Origin: Alphaproteobacteria bacterium
GTDB taxonomy: Bacteria > Pseudomonadota > Alphaproteobacteria > Micavibrionales > Micavibrionaceae
Length of the DNA stretch: 64,000 nt
Direction of reading: 5' to 3'
Assembly: GCA_009995595.1 (NCBI GenBank)
Contig: JAACPE010000002.1
Location: 62,001-126,000, forward strand
Made by a program: the position numbers and the translations under genes. Each line of letters opens with the position of its first letter. The stretch's first letter is position 1. Below are positions 40,399 to 51,900 of this stretch, in pieces. The notes beneath the pieces are model-generated. The model ran no database searches. It saw only the letters and a program-made list of their open reading frames with translations, and had not been told where the DNA came from.

Positions 40399-43300
40399 AT
40401 GGCAGGGCAAGCGTATCGTATGATACTCAAACATAAAAATTATGCGCACCATTCGGTTTTAGATAAAAATCTAAAGCAGAGCGGTAATGTGTTTCTTGCG
40501 CTTTTTGGCGCAGTTGCTGTGGTTGGTCTTATCGGCGGTACTGCCGCAGGAATCATGAAAGGCCCAATGAAGGCTATGTCTGATGTTAGCGCGCGCGCCA
40601 AATCAGAAAATGAAATCATGGCCAATACTAAAATGGCTGTTATGGCGATTGCAAATATCGACAAAGTTAATCCCGGCATAAACAAAGATTGTGATAATGA
40701 TGGCATTATAGAAGCGTATCCATATTCAGCGGCGCGCATTGATACCGTAGGGCCAGCGCCCATTGGTGGTGGGTATTTACCAAGTGAAATTGATACAACG
40801 CGCTGGATTGACGCTTGGGGTAATTCATACACCTATTGTGTATGGGATCATGGGACATTAATTGATGACGCCTCGTGCGGTGGCGCAGGACAAAATCGTC
40901 TGCAGGGATTTGATACAGGCACATACCCACCCGCAGATGTGAACAAACAAACTTTTATCGCAATTTTATCAGCTGGCCCTAACCGCCGTTATGAGACAAG
41001 CTGTCAGGACTGGTCTGCCGCTGATGCCAATGCCAATGGTGTTTTAGGGGATAGTGGCGACACCTCTCTCGTTTTAAAACCCAATGGTTCTGATGATATT
41101 GTCATGAGCTATACCTACGCCGAAGCCGCGATGGCGACATCCAGCAATTGGCGCATTGCATCGGGCACAACCGATACCGCCGAAATCCCTGAAGAAGATA
41201 TCGAAGTTGGCGGTAACACCAGTTTAGGCGAAGGGGTTAAAACAACAATTGCAGGCGGTGTTGAGGTATTAGGCGGTTTAAAACTCGCCACCGATCCAGG
41301 TGATGACACCATGACAGGCGCCTGCAACCCTGCCAATGATCAGGCGCTTAGAATTAACACTGGCGGCAGTATTGATGTTTTAGAAATCTGCGCTTCTGGT
41401 CTCTGGCAACCCGTGAGCAGCACCTCCGTCTCGGCGCAAGGCTGCGCTATTGAAACAATCAATATTGCCAATAGTGGTAGCGCATGGATACAAAATGGAA
41501 CTAGGCTTTACAAACCACAAACAATGGCTATTAAAGATAACTATGCTTATGTCGTTTCAGAGTTATCAGATAGTTTGACAGTTATTGATATCTCCAACCC
41601 TCTTGCTCCCGTTATTGCGAATAGCGGTAACGCATGGATTCAAAGTGCCACGCGGCTAGACGGAGCAAAAGGAATAGCCATAAAAGGAAACTATGCCTAT
41701 GTTACAGCATCGAGGTTGGATGCCATAACGGTTATTGATATCTCCAACCCTCTTGTTCCCGTTATCGCTAATAGTGGTAACGCATGGGTTCAAGATGCAA
41801 CAAAACTTGATAGTCCAAACCGGATCGCAATTTCTGGCAACTATGCCTATGTTGCATCTTATAATAGTGATAGCTTAACAGTTATTGACATCTCTAACCC
41901 CCTTGTTCCTGTTATCGCAAATAGTGGCAACGCATGGGTACAAGATGCAGTTAAATTAAATGGAGCGATAAATTTAAAAATTTCGGGTAACTATGCTTAT
42001 GTTGCAGCAAACATAGGTAATGCAATCACAATTATTGATATTTCAAACCCTCTCGCCCCATCTATTGCCAATGGGGGCAACGCATGGATACAAGATGCAA
42101 CAAAGCTAGATGGCATAAAAGGAATATCAATAAAAGGAAACTACGCATATGCCAGCGCAACTGATGCGAACGCAATCACTGTTATTGACATCTCTAACCC
42201 TCTTGTTCCCGTTATTGCCAAAGGGGGCAACGCATGGATACAAGATGCAACTAAACTAAATAGCCCTCACTATAGCTATATCTACGGCGACTACCTATAT
42301 GTCCCCTCTCTAAGCGGGAATTCACTAACCATAGTTAATCTGAAAAATCCGATAGAACCTGTAATAGCAAATAGCGCCAACGCATGGGTACAAGATGCTG
42401 TCAAACTTAATGGTGCCTATCAGGCTTTTGGAAACGGACGTTATGCCTATATCACATCAGAAATCGGTGACTCATTCACAGTCATCGACCTCAATTGCGA
42501 CCCAGAGCGTGAGGAAGCATTATCAGGATATGATGTAGGATATGACGCCAAATATGCAAACTGCATCGCTGGTAATAATGGCCCCGCCGCCTTACAAGCA
42601 CGACTTCCTATAGCTGGCTTAGAATCTGTCTATTCTGATAAAGAATATATTTATACCACGAGCAGTAACGGCATAACAAAAGCTTTATCGTTTGATGGCT
42701 ATACATTAACAGAAATTGCAGACTATACTGTAAGTGGAGGGAGTGCTGCACATGGTATTTGGGGAGATGGAAAATATATCTTCGTTTCGCGCGGAAACGT
42801 TTTAACAGCCCTTATTTTTGATGGAACAAGCTTTTCAGAAATTAATACAATTACTTTAGGCTCACAAATTTATAATTTATGGGACGATGGGGAGTATTTA
42901 TATGTCTCTAATAATTTCGTTGGGATGCATGCTCTTCGTTTTGACGGTAACACCTTCACATTGCTAGCGACGGCGCCTTCTTTTAGCTTCAAAGTATGGG
43001 GTGACGAAAAATATATTTTCAATACGCATTTTAGTGGAAATATAGACGCATATACTTTCGATGGAAACTCCTTTAACTTAGAGGCTACAATCAATGTAGG
43101 CTCTAATAGAGATATTTTCTCAAATGGCGAATATATCTTTGCAGCAACTGGTGGTAATTCAATTAAGGCATATTCTTTTGATGGTACTTCTTTTTCTGAA
43201 GTTGCTTCAAGGGGAGGCATAAGCATTGCTTACAATATTACGGGAGATGGTCGATATCTCTATTTAGCAGGAAACGAACAAACGCATATTTATTCGTTTG

Positions 43301-46300
43301 ATGGAGAGGAATTTACTGAACATCAACGTTTTGGCTTAGATGGTGCAGAACAAATGAAAATTTTTCATGATGGAAGCACGCTTTTAGTGCCCACAAGCAC
43401 TGAACTATATGCTTTTACAGGATTTGAATGTACCAAAGCGGGATTAAAGACTTCTGCAAATGCTATCGCAAAAGATTATAATACGAACCAATTTATTACC
43501 CAAAGCAATGATACAGGGCTTGTTGCAGAAACTTACGGTACAAGCATATTACTCGATAGCGGTGAATTTGGGGATGAGGCAGGCGTTGCGTTTAACGTTA
43601 GCTCTGTTTTAGGGGATAACGAAATACCCTCAGCCACAATTACAGCCATACGCAAAAGTGAGCTTGATGATGCCACCGCGCTTATCTTTAAAACGCAAGA
43701 CGATGACAACAAACTAAAAACCCGTATGGCCATTGATTCAAATGGCAATCTGGGGCTTAACACCTCTCTCCCCTATGATGTTTCGGCCAATATACAAATA
43801 GGTGACATTGCATCAAATGATACAAAATACTTTAATCCCGAAATTGGAAACTGTAGCACTAACAATAGTGGCCCTTTCAGTGAATTAGTAACCACAAATG
43901 GCGCGGCATTAACAGGGGCTTCGGATATATGGACAGATGACAAATATGTTTATGTTGCAAGGGGGGCAGAGGGATTTTTTATCTATACCTTTGATGGTGT
44001 AACATTTTCAGAAGTAGCCTCTGATGTTTCTTTTAATGCAACTTCAATTATAAAACATGGGGCGTATCTCTATGTTGGAGGTTCGGGTGTAAATGGATTA
44101 AGAGTTTATTCCTTTGATGGAACAACTTTAACAGCAATTAATACTATTGGAGGAATTCCGAATATTACAGATATTGTTCATGATGGTGAATTTATTTATA
44201 CCACTTCATACACAACACCTGGACAACTTATTGCTTTTAGCTTCGATGGAACAACCCTCACAGAGCGCGGAAGATATAATGACGGCATTCGTAATTCCTT
44301 GCGAGGAATTGTTCTACACAATGGTTACATAGTGACAGGGTACGTTAACAGTAACGATGTTGTCGCGTTTACTTTTGATGGCACGAAGTTCACAGAAAAA
44401 GCAGTCTATACGGCCTTTCAACCCAACGGTTTTTGGAGCGATCAAAAAAACATATATGTTGCCAATACTTTTCAGGGCCTTGATGTTTTAACATTAGAAA
44501 ACGACTCCTTTTCACTTGTTTATGATGGCCCTGCAAGTACACCAAGGGCACAACATGTATGGAGTGATGGCGTTAGTGTCTATGCGAATAACGACGCAAC
44601 CGGCACTATTGGGGCCTATACATTTGATGGCACTACTCTCACTTTACAAAGCTCTATCGCTGGAGCGGGTTATATTTGGGGCGATGGGAATTATATTTAT
44701 ACTGCCTCACCAGCGGGTGGCGTTAGGGTTTATTCTGGATTTGAGTGTACCAAAACGAAAGAATGGCTCGGCCCTGATCAGGGGCTTTTAGCGAGCGATC
44801 CTGAAATTTTAGGATTTAACCCAGATGCTTCCAACTGTACAGTGAATGAAAGTGGGCCAGGATATTTAGTGGATAGCATAGCAATCCCAAATGGCTTTAC
44901 AGGTATTTGGGCAGATAATGACTATGTTTACACCCAGCGCGCTGGCTTGAGAGCCTATTCTTTTGACGGTGAAAAACTTGAGCTAAAATCAACTTTTGCA
45001 TCAGCCGAGACTCTCAATACTTTATTATGGGGTGATGAAAGCTATATTTATGCTGGCGCATTTGGCGCTTACACTTTTAACGAAGAGACTTTCACACAAA
45101 TAGACACCATCAATACCTCTTCCCAAGCTGGTGCTGCATGGAGTGATGGGCAATATATTTATATAGCGAATAATACTAATGGTATTAGAGTGATGGGCTT
45201 TGATGGAACAACGTTATCTTTTATTGCGAGCGACCCCGAACCTGTACCTTATTCTGGTGCAGGCAGCATAACAGGGGACGGGACTTATATTTATGTTAGT
45301 GATGAATCGCAGGGAATACATGCTTACACTTTCAATGGAAGCGCCCTTACAAGAGTAGGAACCTTCGACACTCCTGATTATGCTCGCGGAGTACACTGGG
45401 CCAACGGCTATATCTTTGTCGCTGATGGGAACTTTTTAAGAGCATATAGTTTTGATGGAAGCAATTTTACAAGCCATGGATCATATGACATTCCTGGCCT
45501 AACTTATGATGTCTTTGCTGATGGGTTATATGTTTACGCAACTGGATCAAACGGCATCACAGTTCTTACATTTAATGGCACAGCTTTTTCTTTTGTTGAA
45601 ACCCTCCCTACAAACGTTGGCCCACGAGGCGTTTGGGGTAATGGAAAATATATTTTCACAACAGACAGTTCACGCCTTTACATGTTCGGCGGATATGGCT
45701 GCCTTGAAACCGCCGAGAGTGTTAAAGGCGCAATTGGTTATTTCGGCCTTGAATCTGAAACTAATCCTAAGCTTAATATTCTCTACTCAACTGGCCTTGA
45801 TATCAAAGGGACAAATATAAGTGGCGACACCCAAACAGATATCCTGAATATTGACGCAAACGGTACAACAACAATTAGCCAAAATAATCTTAATATACAA
45901 GACGAGGCGGCGGCGTTTAACTTCCTCACCAATTCGAACAATAATATTTTTAACACCCTTGAGATAAATCGTTATAGGGGGGATTCCGATGCAGGCACAA
46001 TCGTCCAAAATGGTGATTTAATCGGCGGCCTTATATGGGGCGGATATAGCGGAGACGCTACAGATCCCACAGACCACGCCGCCATTTACGCCAAAGTAAA
46101 CGGCAGCGTTTCGCCTAATAACATTCCGCTCGACCTTATTCTCAGCACAGATAGCGCAGGTAGTGCTCTGAATTCATCTGATATTACAATTTCCTCAACG
46201 GGCAATATCGGTATTAATACAGATAACCCCGCATGGCCACTTCATTCAAATGGCCGTATTTCCGTCGATGAGGGTTTTCGCGTAGGATTTGATAGCGACT

Positions 46301-48915
46301 GTTCAACGGGGCGTGATTTAGCCTTCCTGCGATATAATGGCGCGACATTATCGCTGGAGCATTGCGGCGGCGATGGCAATTGGAGTCATATATCACAGCC
46401 CATTCGTGAGTTCGCAAAAATAGATCCAACAGCGCCAAATTGCCTTAAAAACAACGGCGGCCCTTTCCAGGAAATCGCAAGTGATGGATCAAAACGCTAC
46501 AACAGTATTACCTCAGATGGAACATATTACTACTATGGATCATCCGATGCCGTATTGGGAAACACGCTTGTCGCCGCAACATTTAACGGCACCAGTTTTG
46601 ACGAAATTCATGTTTTTGATTTTGATGGGAATGTAACAGGAATTATTGCAAAAAATGGATATTTATATGTCGGAGCCCAATGGAGAGGAATACAGATTTT
46701 TACGTTTAATGGATCAACGCTGACACAAATTGATATCGATAGCACTTACTTTGCAAATAATATTTTTGTAACCGATGACTATATATTTACGATAGGGGAT
46801 GAAGGTCCGGGTATTCGGTATCTTCGTGCCTCCAGATTCAACGGAACAACCATTACAAATATTGCTGGCATAACGATAGACAGAGCTGCGGGGGTTACAT
46901 TTGATGGCACTTATCTCCATGTTGCCCAATCTGATAGTGGTTTATACGCCTACAGCTTTGATGGAACAACCTTTACCCAAATTGCAGATTATGAAGGGGG
47001 CGCAGGATCGGGCGGCGGCAATAGAAAACAGCATATTCAATATGTGAATGGCTATATATTTTTATCCGAGGAATTTTCGGGCATAACAATGCTCAGCTTT
47101 AACGGCACAAACTATACTGAACTGGACACTTATAACTCCTGGGGGTTTTTAGGGGCTGGGCCACAGGCCGCGGGATATGTCTGGTCTGATGGTATATATT
47201 ATTACACTGAAACAAGTGCCTATGGCGGCGCATCAACAGAGCGTGATTTTATCCATGCCTTTACGTTCGATGGCACTACCTTAACACCTTATGCCCATAT
47301 TCAAAAAACCGTTAACTCTAGCGACTCCAGACAAGGGCGTTTAAACGGTTACGGCTCTTTCATTTTCGATTCAACGGGTAATGCTGGCATGAATGTCTTT
47401 GCAGGGTTTGAATGCCTCGTCGCCGATAACCCCGGCGAACAAATCATCGATTGGACAGGCGCGCAAGCGACAGAAATTAAAGTTATCTCTAGTGATGGGG
47501 CAACAAACGATTTTTTTGGAGCTAGTACTATAGGATTAAGTGGATCCTATGCCCTTATTTCAGCACGAGCAGATGATGATAATGGGGACTCTTCTGGCTC
47601 AGTATATGTGTATGATATAAAAACAGGAGCAGAGATTCATAAACTTACTGCGACTGATGGCGAAGCATTTGATTTTTTTGGATATGCCGTGGCCCTCGAT
47701 GGATCTAATGCTCTTGTTTCAGCAAGACAGGATGACGATATGGGTTCTAACTCTGGATCTGCCTATATTTTTGACGTTTTAACAGGTGACCAGAGACATA
47801 AATTACTAGCTAGTGACGGCCTTAGTAATGATTTTTTTGGAGATTCAGTTGCATTAAGTGGTAATTATGCTGCTATTGGCGCTGGCGGCGATGATAATTC
47901 TAATGGAAATTCAGCAGGGGCCGTTTATATTTTTAATACTATAACAGGAGAGCAAATTCATAAATTATTAGCAAAAGACGGTGCTAATGTTGATTTATTT
48001 GGACATTCTATTTCGCTTTATGGTGATTATGCTGTGATAGGAGCGCCTTATGATGATGATATTGGAGCAGCTTCTGGATCTGCCTATATTTTTAACATTA
48101 AAACTGGCGAGCAAATTCATAAGCTAATTGCTAATGATGGGGCACCAGATGATAGGTTTGGATATGCTGTTAGCATTAATGGAAAATATGCAATCGCTGG
48201 AGCTTATTGGCATGATCATAACGGAATAATTAATGCAGGTGCAGCTTACATTTTTGATATTATCACAGGCGCTCAAGTACAAAAACTTATTGCAGATGAT
48301 GCAATTGCTAATGCAGTTTTTGGCCAAAATGTCTCTATCAGTGGGGAATACGCAGTCGTTGGTGCACCAAGTGATAATCAAAATGGCAGTGGCTCTGGCT
48401 CAATATACATATTTGACATAGCTTCAGGTGAGCAAATTAAAAAACTTACGGCAAGTGATGGGGCTCCAAGTGACTCATATGGGACAAGTATCCAGATTGA
48501 AAATTCTACAATCATTGTAGGGGCTCTCCGGGGAAACGGAAACGTATCTGATAGTGGCTCTGCCTATATCTATCGTGGAAATTGGGATGAGCGATTTAGA
48601 GCCGAAACAGCGTGCTTCCCTGATCCGATGTTCTTTGATGATATTTCTGGTGCCATTTCAAACACGGACATCACAACGCAGACCATTACCGTTAAAGGAT
48701 TTGTCAATGGATGTCCGCTCAGCCTGTCTTCCGAAAGTGGGACAATAGATATCATCAAAAATACTGTATCCGTCGGCGCATCACAAACAACAGTCAATAG
48801 CGGCGATACAATCCAACTTCAAATTCGCGCCTCTGCGACAGCCGGCGCAAGCTTTAATAACATTTTAACATTAGGGGATGAGCGCGCCATGTTCTCTGTG
48901 ACAACGGCGCCATAG
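40399..48915 (+). CDS. giant pilin-like multi-propeller protein 1
   Basis: This 2838-residue protein starts with a short basic leader, Q-S-G-N and one hydrophobic helix (about 30-54). It continues into a pseudopilin-like domain with W-I-D-A-W-G-N-S-Y-T-Y-C-V-W-D-H-G and L-S-A-G-P-N-R-R-Y-E-T. Then follow a seven-repeat LVIVD propeller (about 350-700), four Cys-clasped FDG propellers (about 716-1010, 1145-1450, 1474-1770, 2008-2340), two fibre-like spacers (about 1015-1140 and 1775-2000, the second with G-N-I-G-I-N-T-D-N-P), a seven-repeat FG-GAP propeller (about 2354-2730) and an Ig-like end. It is probably assembled on the cell surface as a pilus-linked adhesin. The ribosome site is AAAGGGAG. 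The domain calls are from motif reading; the adhesin role is inference. Confidence 0.75.
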   Translation: MAGQAYRMILKHKNYAHHSVLDKNLKQSGNVFLALFGAVAVVGLIGGTAAGIMKGPMKAMSDVSARAKSENEIMANTKMAVMAIANIDKVNPGINKDCDNDGIIEAYPYSAARIDTVGPAPIGGGYLPSEIDTTRWIDAWGNSYTYCVWDHGTLIDDASCGGAGQNRLQGFDTGTYPPADVNKQTFIAILSAGPNRRYETSCQDWSAADANANGVLGDSGDTSLVLKPNGSDDIVMSYTYAEAAMATSSNWRIASGTTDTAEIPEEDIEVGGNTSLGEGVKTTIAGGVEVLGGLKLATDPGDDTMTGACNPANDQALRINTGGSIDVLEICASGLWQPVSSTSVSAQGCAIETINIANSGSAWIQNGTRLYKPQTMAIKDNYAYVVSELSDSLTVIDISNPLAPVIANSGNAWIQSATRLDGAKGIAIKGNYAYVTASRLDAITVIDISNPLVPVIANSGNAWVQDATKLDSPNRIAISGNYAYVASYNSDSLTVIDISNPLVPVIANSGNAWVQDAVKLNGAINLKISGNYAYVAANIGNAITIIDISNPLAPSIANGGNAWIQDATKLDGIKGISIKGNYAYASATDANAITVIDISNPLVPVIAKGGNAWIQDATKLNSPHYSYIYGDYLYVPSLSGNSLTIVNLKNPIEPVIANSANAWVQDAVKLNGAYQAFGNGRYAYITSEIGDSFTVIDLNCDPEREEALSGYDVGYDAKYANCIAGNNGPAALQARLPIAGLESVYSDKEYIYTTSSNGITKALSFDGYTLTEIADYTVSGGSAAHGIWGDGKYIFVSRGNVLTALIFDGTSFSEINTITLGSQIYNLWDDGEYLYVSNNFVGMHALRFDGNTFTLLATAPSFSFKVWGDEKYIFNTHFSGNIDAYTFDGNSFNLEATINVGSNRDIFSNGEYIFAATGGNSIKAYSFDGTSFSEVASRGGISIAYNITGDGRYLYLAGNEQTHIYSFDGEEFTEHQRFGLDGAEQMKIFHDGSTLLVPTSTELYAFTGFECTKAGLKTSANAIAKDYNTNQFITQSNDTGLVAETYGTSILLDSGEFGDEAGVAFNVSSVLGDNEIPSATITAIRKSELDDATALIFKTQDDDNKLKTRMAIDSNGNLGLNTSLPYDVSANIQIGDIASNDTKYFNPEIGNCSTNNSGPFSELVTTNGAALTGASDIWTDDKYVYVARGAEGFFIYTFDGVTFSEVASDVSFNATSIIKHGAYLYVGGSGVNGLRVYSFDGTTLTAINTIGGIPNITDIVHDGEFIYTTSYTTPGQLIAFSFDGTTLTERGRYNDGIRNSLRGIVLHNGYIVTGYVNSNDVVAFTFDGTKFTEKAVYTAFQPNGFWSDQKNIYVANTFQGLDVLTLENDSFSLVYDGPASTPRAQHVWSDGVSVYANNDATGTIGAYTFDGTTLTLQSSIAGAGYIWGDGNYIYTASPAGGVRVYSGFECTKTKEWLGPDQGLLASDPEILGFNPDASNCTVNESGPGYLVDSIAIPNGFTGIWADNDYVYTQRAGLRAYSFDGEKLELKSTFASAETLNTLLWGDESYIYAGAFGAYTFNEETFTQIDTINTSSQAGAAWSDGQYIYIANNTNGIRVMGFDGTTLSFIASDPEPVPYSGAGSITGDGTYIYVSDESQGIHAYTFNGSALTRVGTFDTPDYARGVHWANGYIFVADGNFLRAYSFDGSNFTSHGSYDIPGLTYDVFADGLYVYATGSNGITVLTFNGTAFSFVETLPTNVGPRGVWGNGKYIFTTDSSRLYMFGGYGCLETAESVKGAIGYFGLESETNPKLNILYSTGLDIKGTNISGDTQTDILNIDANGTTTISQNNLNIQDEAAAFNFLTNSNNNIFNTLEINRYRGDSDAGTIVQNGDLIGGLIWGGYSGDATDPTDHAAIYAKVNGSVSPNNIPLDLILSTDSAGSALNSSDITISSTGNIGINTDNPAWPLHSNGRISVDEGFRVGFDSDCSTGRDLAFLRYNGATLSLEHCGGDGNWSHISQPIREFAKIDPTAPNCLKNNGGPFQEIASDGSKRYNSITSDGTYYYYGSSDAVLGNTLVAATFNGTSFDEIHVFDFDGNVTGIIAKNGYLYVGAQWRGIQIFTFNGSTLTQIDIDSTYFANNIFVTDDYIFTIGDEGPGIRYLRASRFNGTTITNIAGITIDRAAGVTFDGTYLHVAQSDSGLYAYSFDGTTFTQIADYEGGAGSGGGNRKQHIQYVNGYIFLSEEFSGITMLSFNGTNYTELDTYNSWGFLGAGPQAAGYVWSDGIYYYTETSAYGGASTERDFIHAFTFDGTTLTPYAHIQKTVNSSDSRQGRLNGYGSFIFDSTGNAGMNVFAGFECLVADNPGEQIIDWTGAQATEIKVISSDGATNDFFGASTIGLSGSYALISARADDDNGDSSGSVYVYDIKTGAEIHKLTATDGEAFDFFGYAVALDGSNALVSARQDDDMGSNSGSAYIFDVLTGDQRHKLLASDGLSNDFFGDSVALSGNYAAIGAGGDDNSNGNSAGAVYIFNTITGEQIHKLLAKDGANVDLFGHSISLYGDYAVIGAPYDDDIGAASGSAYIFNIKTGEQIHKLIANDGAPDDRFGYAVSINGKYAIAGAYWHDHNGIINAGAAYIFDIITGAQVQKLIADDAIANAVFGQNVSISGEYAVVGAPSDNQNGSGSGSIYIFDIASGEQIKKLTASDGAPSDSYGTSIQIENSTIIVGALRGNGNVSDSGSAYIYRGNWDERFRAETACFPDPMFFDDISGAISNTDITTQTITVKGFVNGCPLSLSSESGTIDIIKNTVSVGASQTTVNSGDTIQLQIRASATAGASFNNILTLGDERAMFSVTTAP
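41464..42502 (+). repeat. 150-base tandem coding repeat, seven copies (LVIVD blades)
   Basis: The phrase encoding V-I-D-I-S-N-P recurs at 41581, 41731, 41881, 42031 and 42181, with degenerate copies at 42331 and 42481. The spacing is exactly 150 bases throughout. The phrase G-N-A-W-[IV]-Q-D-A shows the same period. DNA similarity between units is high, so they look recently amplified or homogenised. Confidence 0.9.
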
Positions 48916-48934
48916 TAACATAAGGAAAACAAAT

Positions 48935-51900
48935 TTGATTTTTAAATGGCATAAAAAACGTAAACAAAGGCCCTCAGAATCTGGAAACATGATTCTGGCG
49001 ATCTTTGGCGCCGTTGCCATTGTGGGGACACTTGGCGCGGGGACAGCTATTATTGTAAACGGCCCTGTAAAAATTATGGCCAATGTTAATCAAACGTCGC
49101 AAACAGAAAGCCAGCTTATGGTGGCCTCAAAAATGATTATGCTTGATGTTGGCAATCAAACCTTGGGCAATGATTGCGACAATGACCGTATCACAGAGCC
49201 ACGTGAGTGGCGCGACGCCGCAGGCGCAGGACCCGATGGCGTAGCAGGGTCAGATGGTGGTGGCTTTTTGCCTAACGCAATTGGGGCATCAAAACGCGAT
49301 GCATGGGGAACGCAATACGGGTATTGCGTATGGGATCATGGCGCGCTCATTGATGATGCTGGTTGCACCAGCTCTGGCCCCCAACGCCGTCTGAAAGGGC
49401 TGAACTCCATAGACCACCCTGTCGTTGCAATTATTTCCGCGGGGCGAAACGGCATATTTGAAACAGGCTGTTTAAATTTTGATACTGCTGATACCAATAG
49501 TGACGGCGATATTAATGATGCCAATGAGGCTTTGATAACGCCTGCTGGCGATGACGTTGTCTCTATTTATTCCTATGCCGAAGCGGCGCAAGATAACCCA
49601 GGTCTTTGGCAGCTTGGCCTTAATGCAGATGGGGAATCTGTCGCGATTTTAGATCCCACAATTGATAGCGTACAATTTAACACCCCCAGCTCGCCATCAG
49701 GGCGCACATCCTTTGGCGGCAATTTGGAATTGCTCAGCACCGCTGGCGAAATCCCGGGCATGAATATCCCAACAGATGCCGCGCTTCCAACATGCGATTC
49801 GATGATGGATGGCGAAATACGCGTCAATACTGGCGGCGCTGAGCCGATTGCAGAAATTTGTAAAGACTATGGCAGTGGTTACGCATGGGAGCCCCTTGGC
49901 ACAGGCGGCGCCAGTCTCTCTGCCACTATAGCAAACGCCATTGCTGACCCTGTGTTTGATGCCTCCAGAGGGAATTGTATTAAAAGCGAGACCGGCCCGT
50001 CAGAACTGATAGCAAGCGAAACCTCGCGTGCTTATAGTCGCGTTGTCACAAATGGGGAATTCATCTTTGCCGTTGGCACAAATGAAAATGTTTATGTTTA
50101 TACTTTTGATGGACAAAATTTCACATTAAAAGATACAAAATTCTTAGGAGGATATGAAGCCTGGACGCATGACAATATTTTAGTAGGTGGTGAGAATAGC
50201 AGCACTAACGGCCTATCCCATTATAAAATTAATGAAAATGGGACTCTTACTGTCATACCCAACGCAGATGATACTGGAAATGCGTACGCTTTATGGGGCA
50301 GAGGAAATTATATCTTTGCTGCAAATAATACCAGAACAGACGTTTATTACTATGATGGAATAAGACTTAACAAGGTTGGGTCTGGCGGTGTTCCAGGTGG
50401 GGTCGGCTTGTGGGGTGATGATAAATACCTTTATAGTTTTAGCGGCAATATATTTGCTTCACAGTTTAATAAATCAAATTTTAAAATACTTGATACACAA
50501 ACAAGCTTTAATTTTAATAGGGATTTTTCTGGTGATATAAATTTCTTTTATGCTGTTGATCAGGCGCGCGTTGCTTCATATAAATTTAATGGTAAAGATA
50601 TTATTAGACTTAATAGTGATCCAACGCCGGGAAGTGCCTATAGTGTCTATTCAACAGGAACACATGTTTTTGTAAATGACTCTACTAAAATCCGTGTCTA
50701 TAAGGTCAATTTATCAGGTATTTTAAGACTTGTTGAAATAATAGATATTGCCCCGGGGACAGATGGGAAAATATCTAGTGATGGCCGTTTCATTTACATA
50801 CCAACCAATACCGGATTACATGCCTATGCTGGCTATACCTGTACCGAGGCAATCGTCCCCAGCGCACGCGAAGATTACATCGCGCAAATAACGGTCGAGC
50901 AACCCAGCGACGCTGGAACAACATTAGGGAGCGTTGGTTGGGCGCAAGGAAGTAATGGGTTTACGGGCACAGGCCTATCAATGACTGTCAAATCAAATGC
51001 CTCTGGTGGGTCGTTACCAAGCGCCTCTATTTTAGCAAGAAGAACAGGTGGCGGCGCAGAAACTGCCCTCTATTTTAATACCCGCGACCATGACGATAAT
51101 TTTAATCAAACACTAAAAATCACGAGGGATGGCGGAGTTAAATTTAACGGGTCTGATAACTCTGATGCCAATATCCAAATTGGCGGCAGAGAACTCCCAT
51201 GGAACACCGACTATCAAATGGGACTCATGACGGTAACAAACGATGGTATGGATCAAGGGGGATATTTTGGATTTGAAGGCGAAAGCGATGCATCAAATGT
51301 TATCTTATTCACCGATGAACTCAGCATTAAAAAAACAAATGTTACAGGGCAAAGCTTAATTGAATTTGTAAAATTTGAAGCAAGCTTGGCCACCAGCTTC
51401 TTTGGTGATTTACTTATTAAGGGTGAAAGCGTCAAAACAGCCCTTCGTAATAATTCATACTCCGCCGTCGCAGGCAATGGAGGCGTTATAGAATTTAAAC
51501 GCAGCCGCGGATACAGAGGGACAGAGGAAGCTGTCGCCGATGGTGATATAGTTGGAAACATTACCATGCAAGCAAGTAACGGTGCCGGTCTTTTTGATGG
51601 CAAAGCCCAAATCAAAGCACAAGTTAACGGAGTTGTTAGCGCGGGTGATGTTCCCCTTGATGTTTCCCTTTCTGCTCCACAAGCAAGCTTTAACCCCGCC
51701 ATGACAAACTGTAACTACGCCAATAACGGTCCTGCCGTTTTAAAAGGACAATTTGATACAAGTGGTGATGCACGCAGCGTTTTTAAATATGGTGAATACA
51801 TATTTGTTTCTGATTGGAATCATGATCTCAAAGCCTACAGCTTCGATGGCAATCAATTTAGAGAATTGGATAATATTATACATTCTGGTACATCTGCACG

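Noticed and set aside
41464-42502. Regular 150-base repeats considered as a CRISPR array
   Set aside because: The units are contiguous coding repeats of a propeller with no unique spacers, and no cas genes are present.
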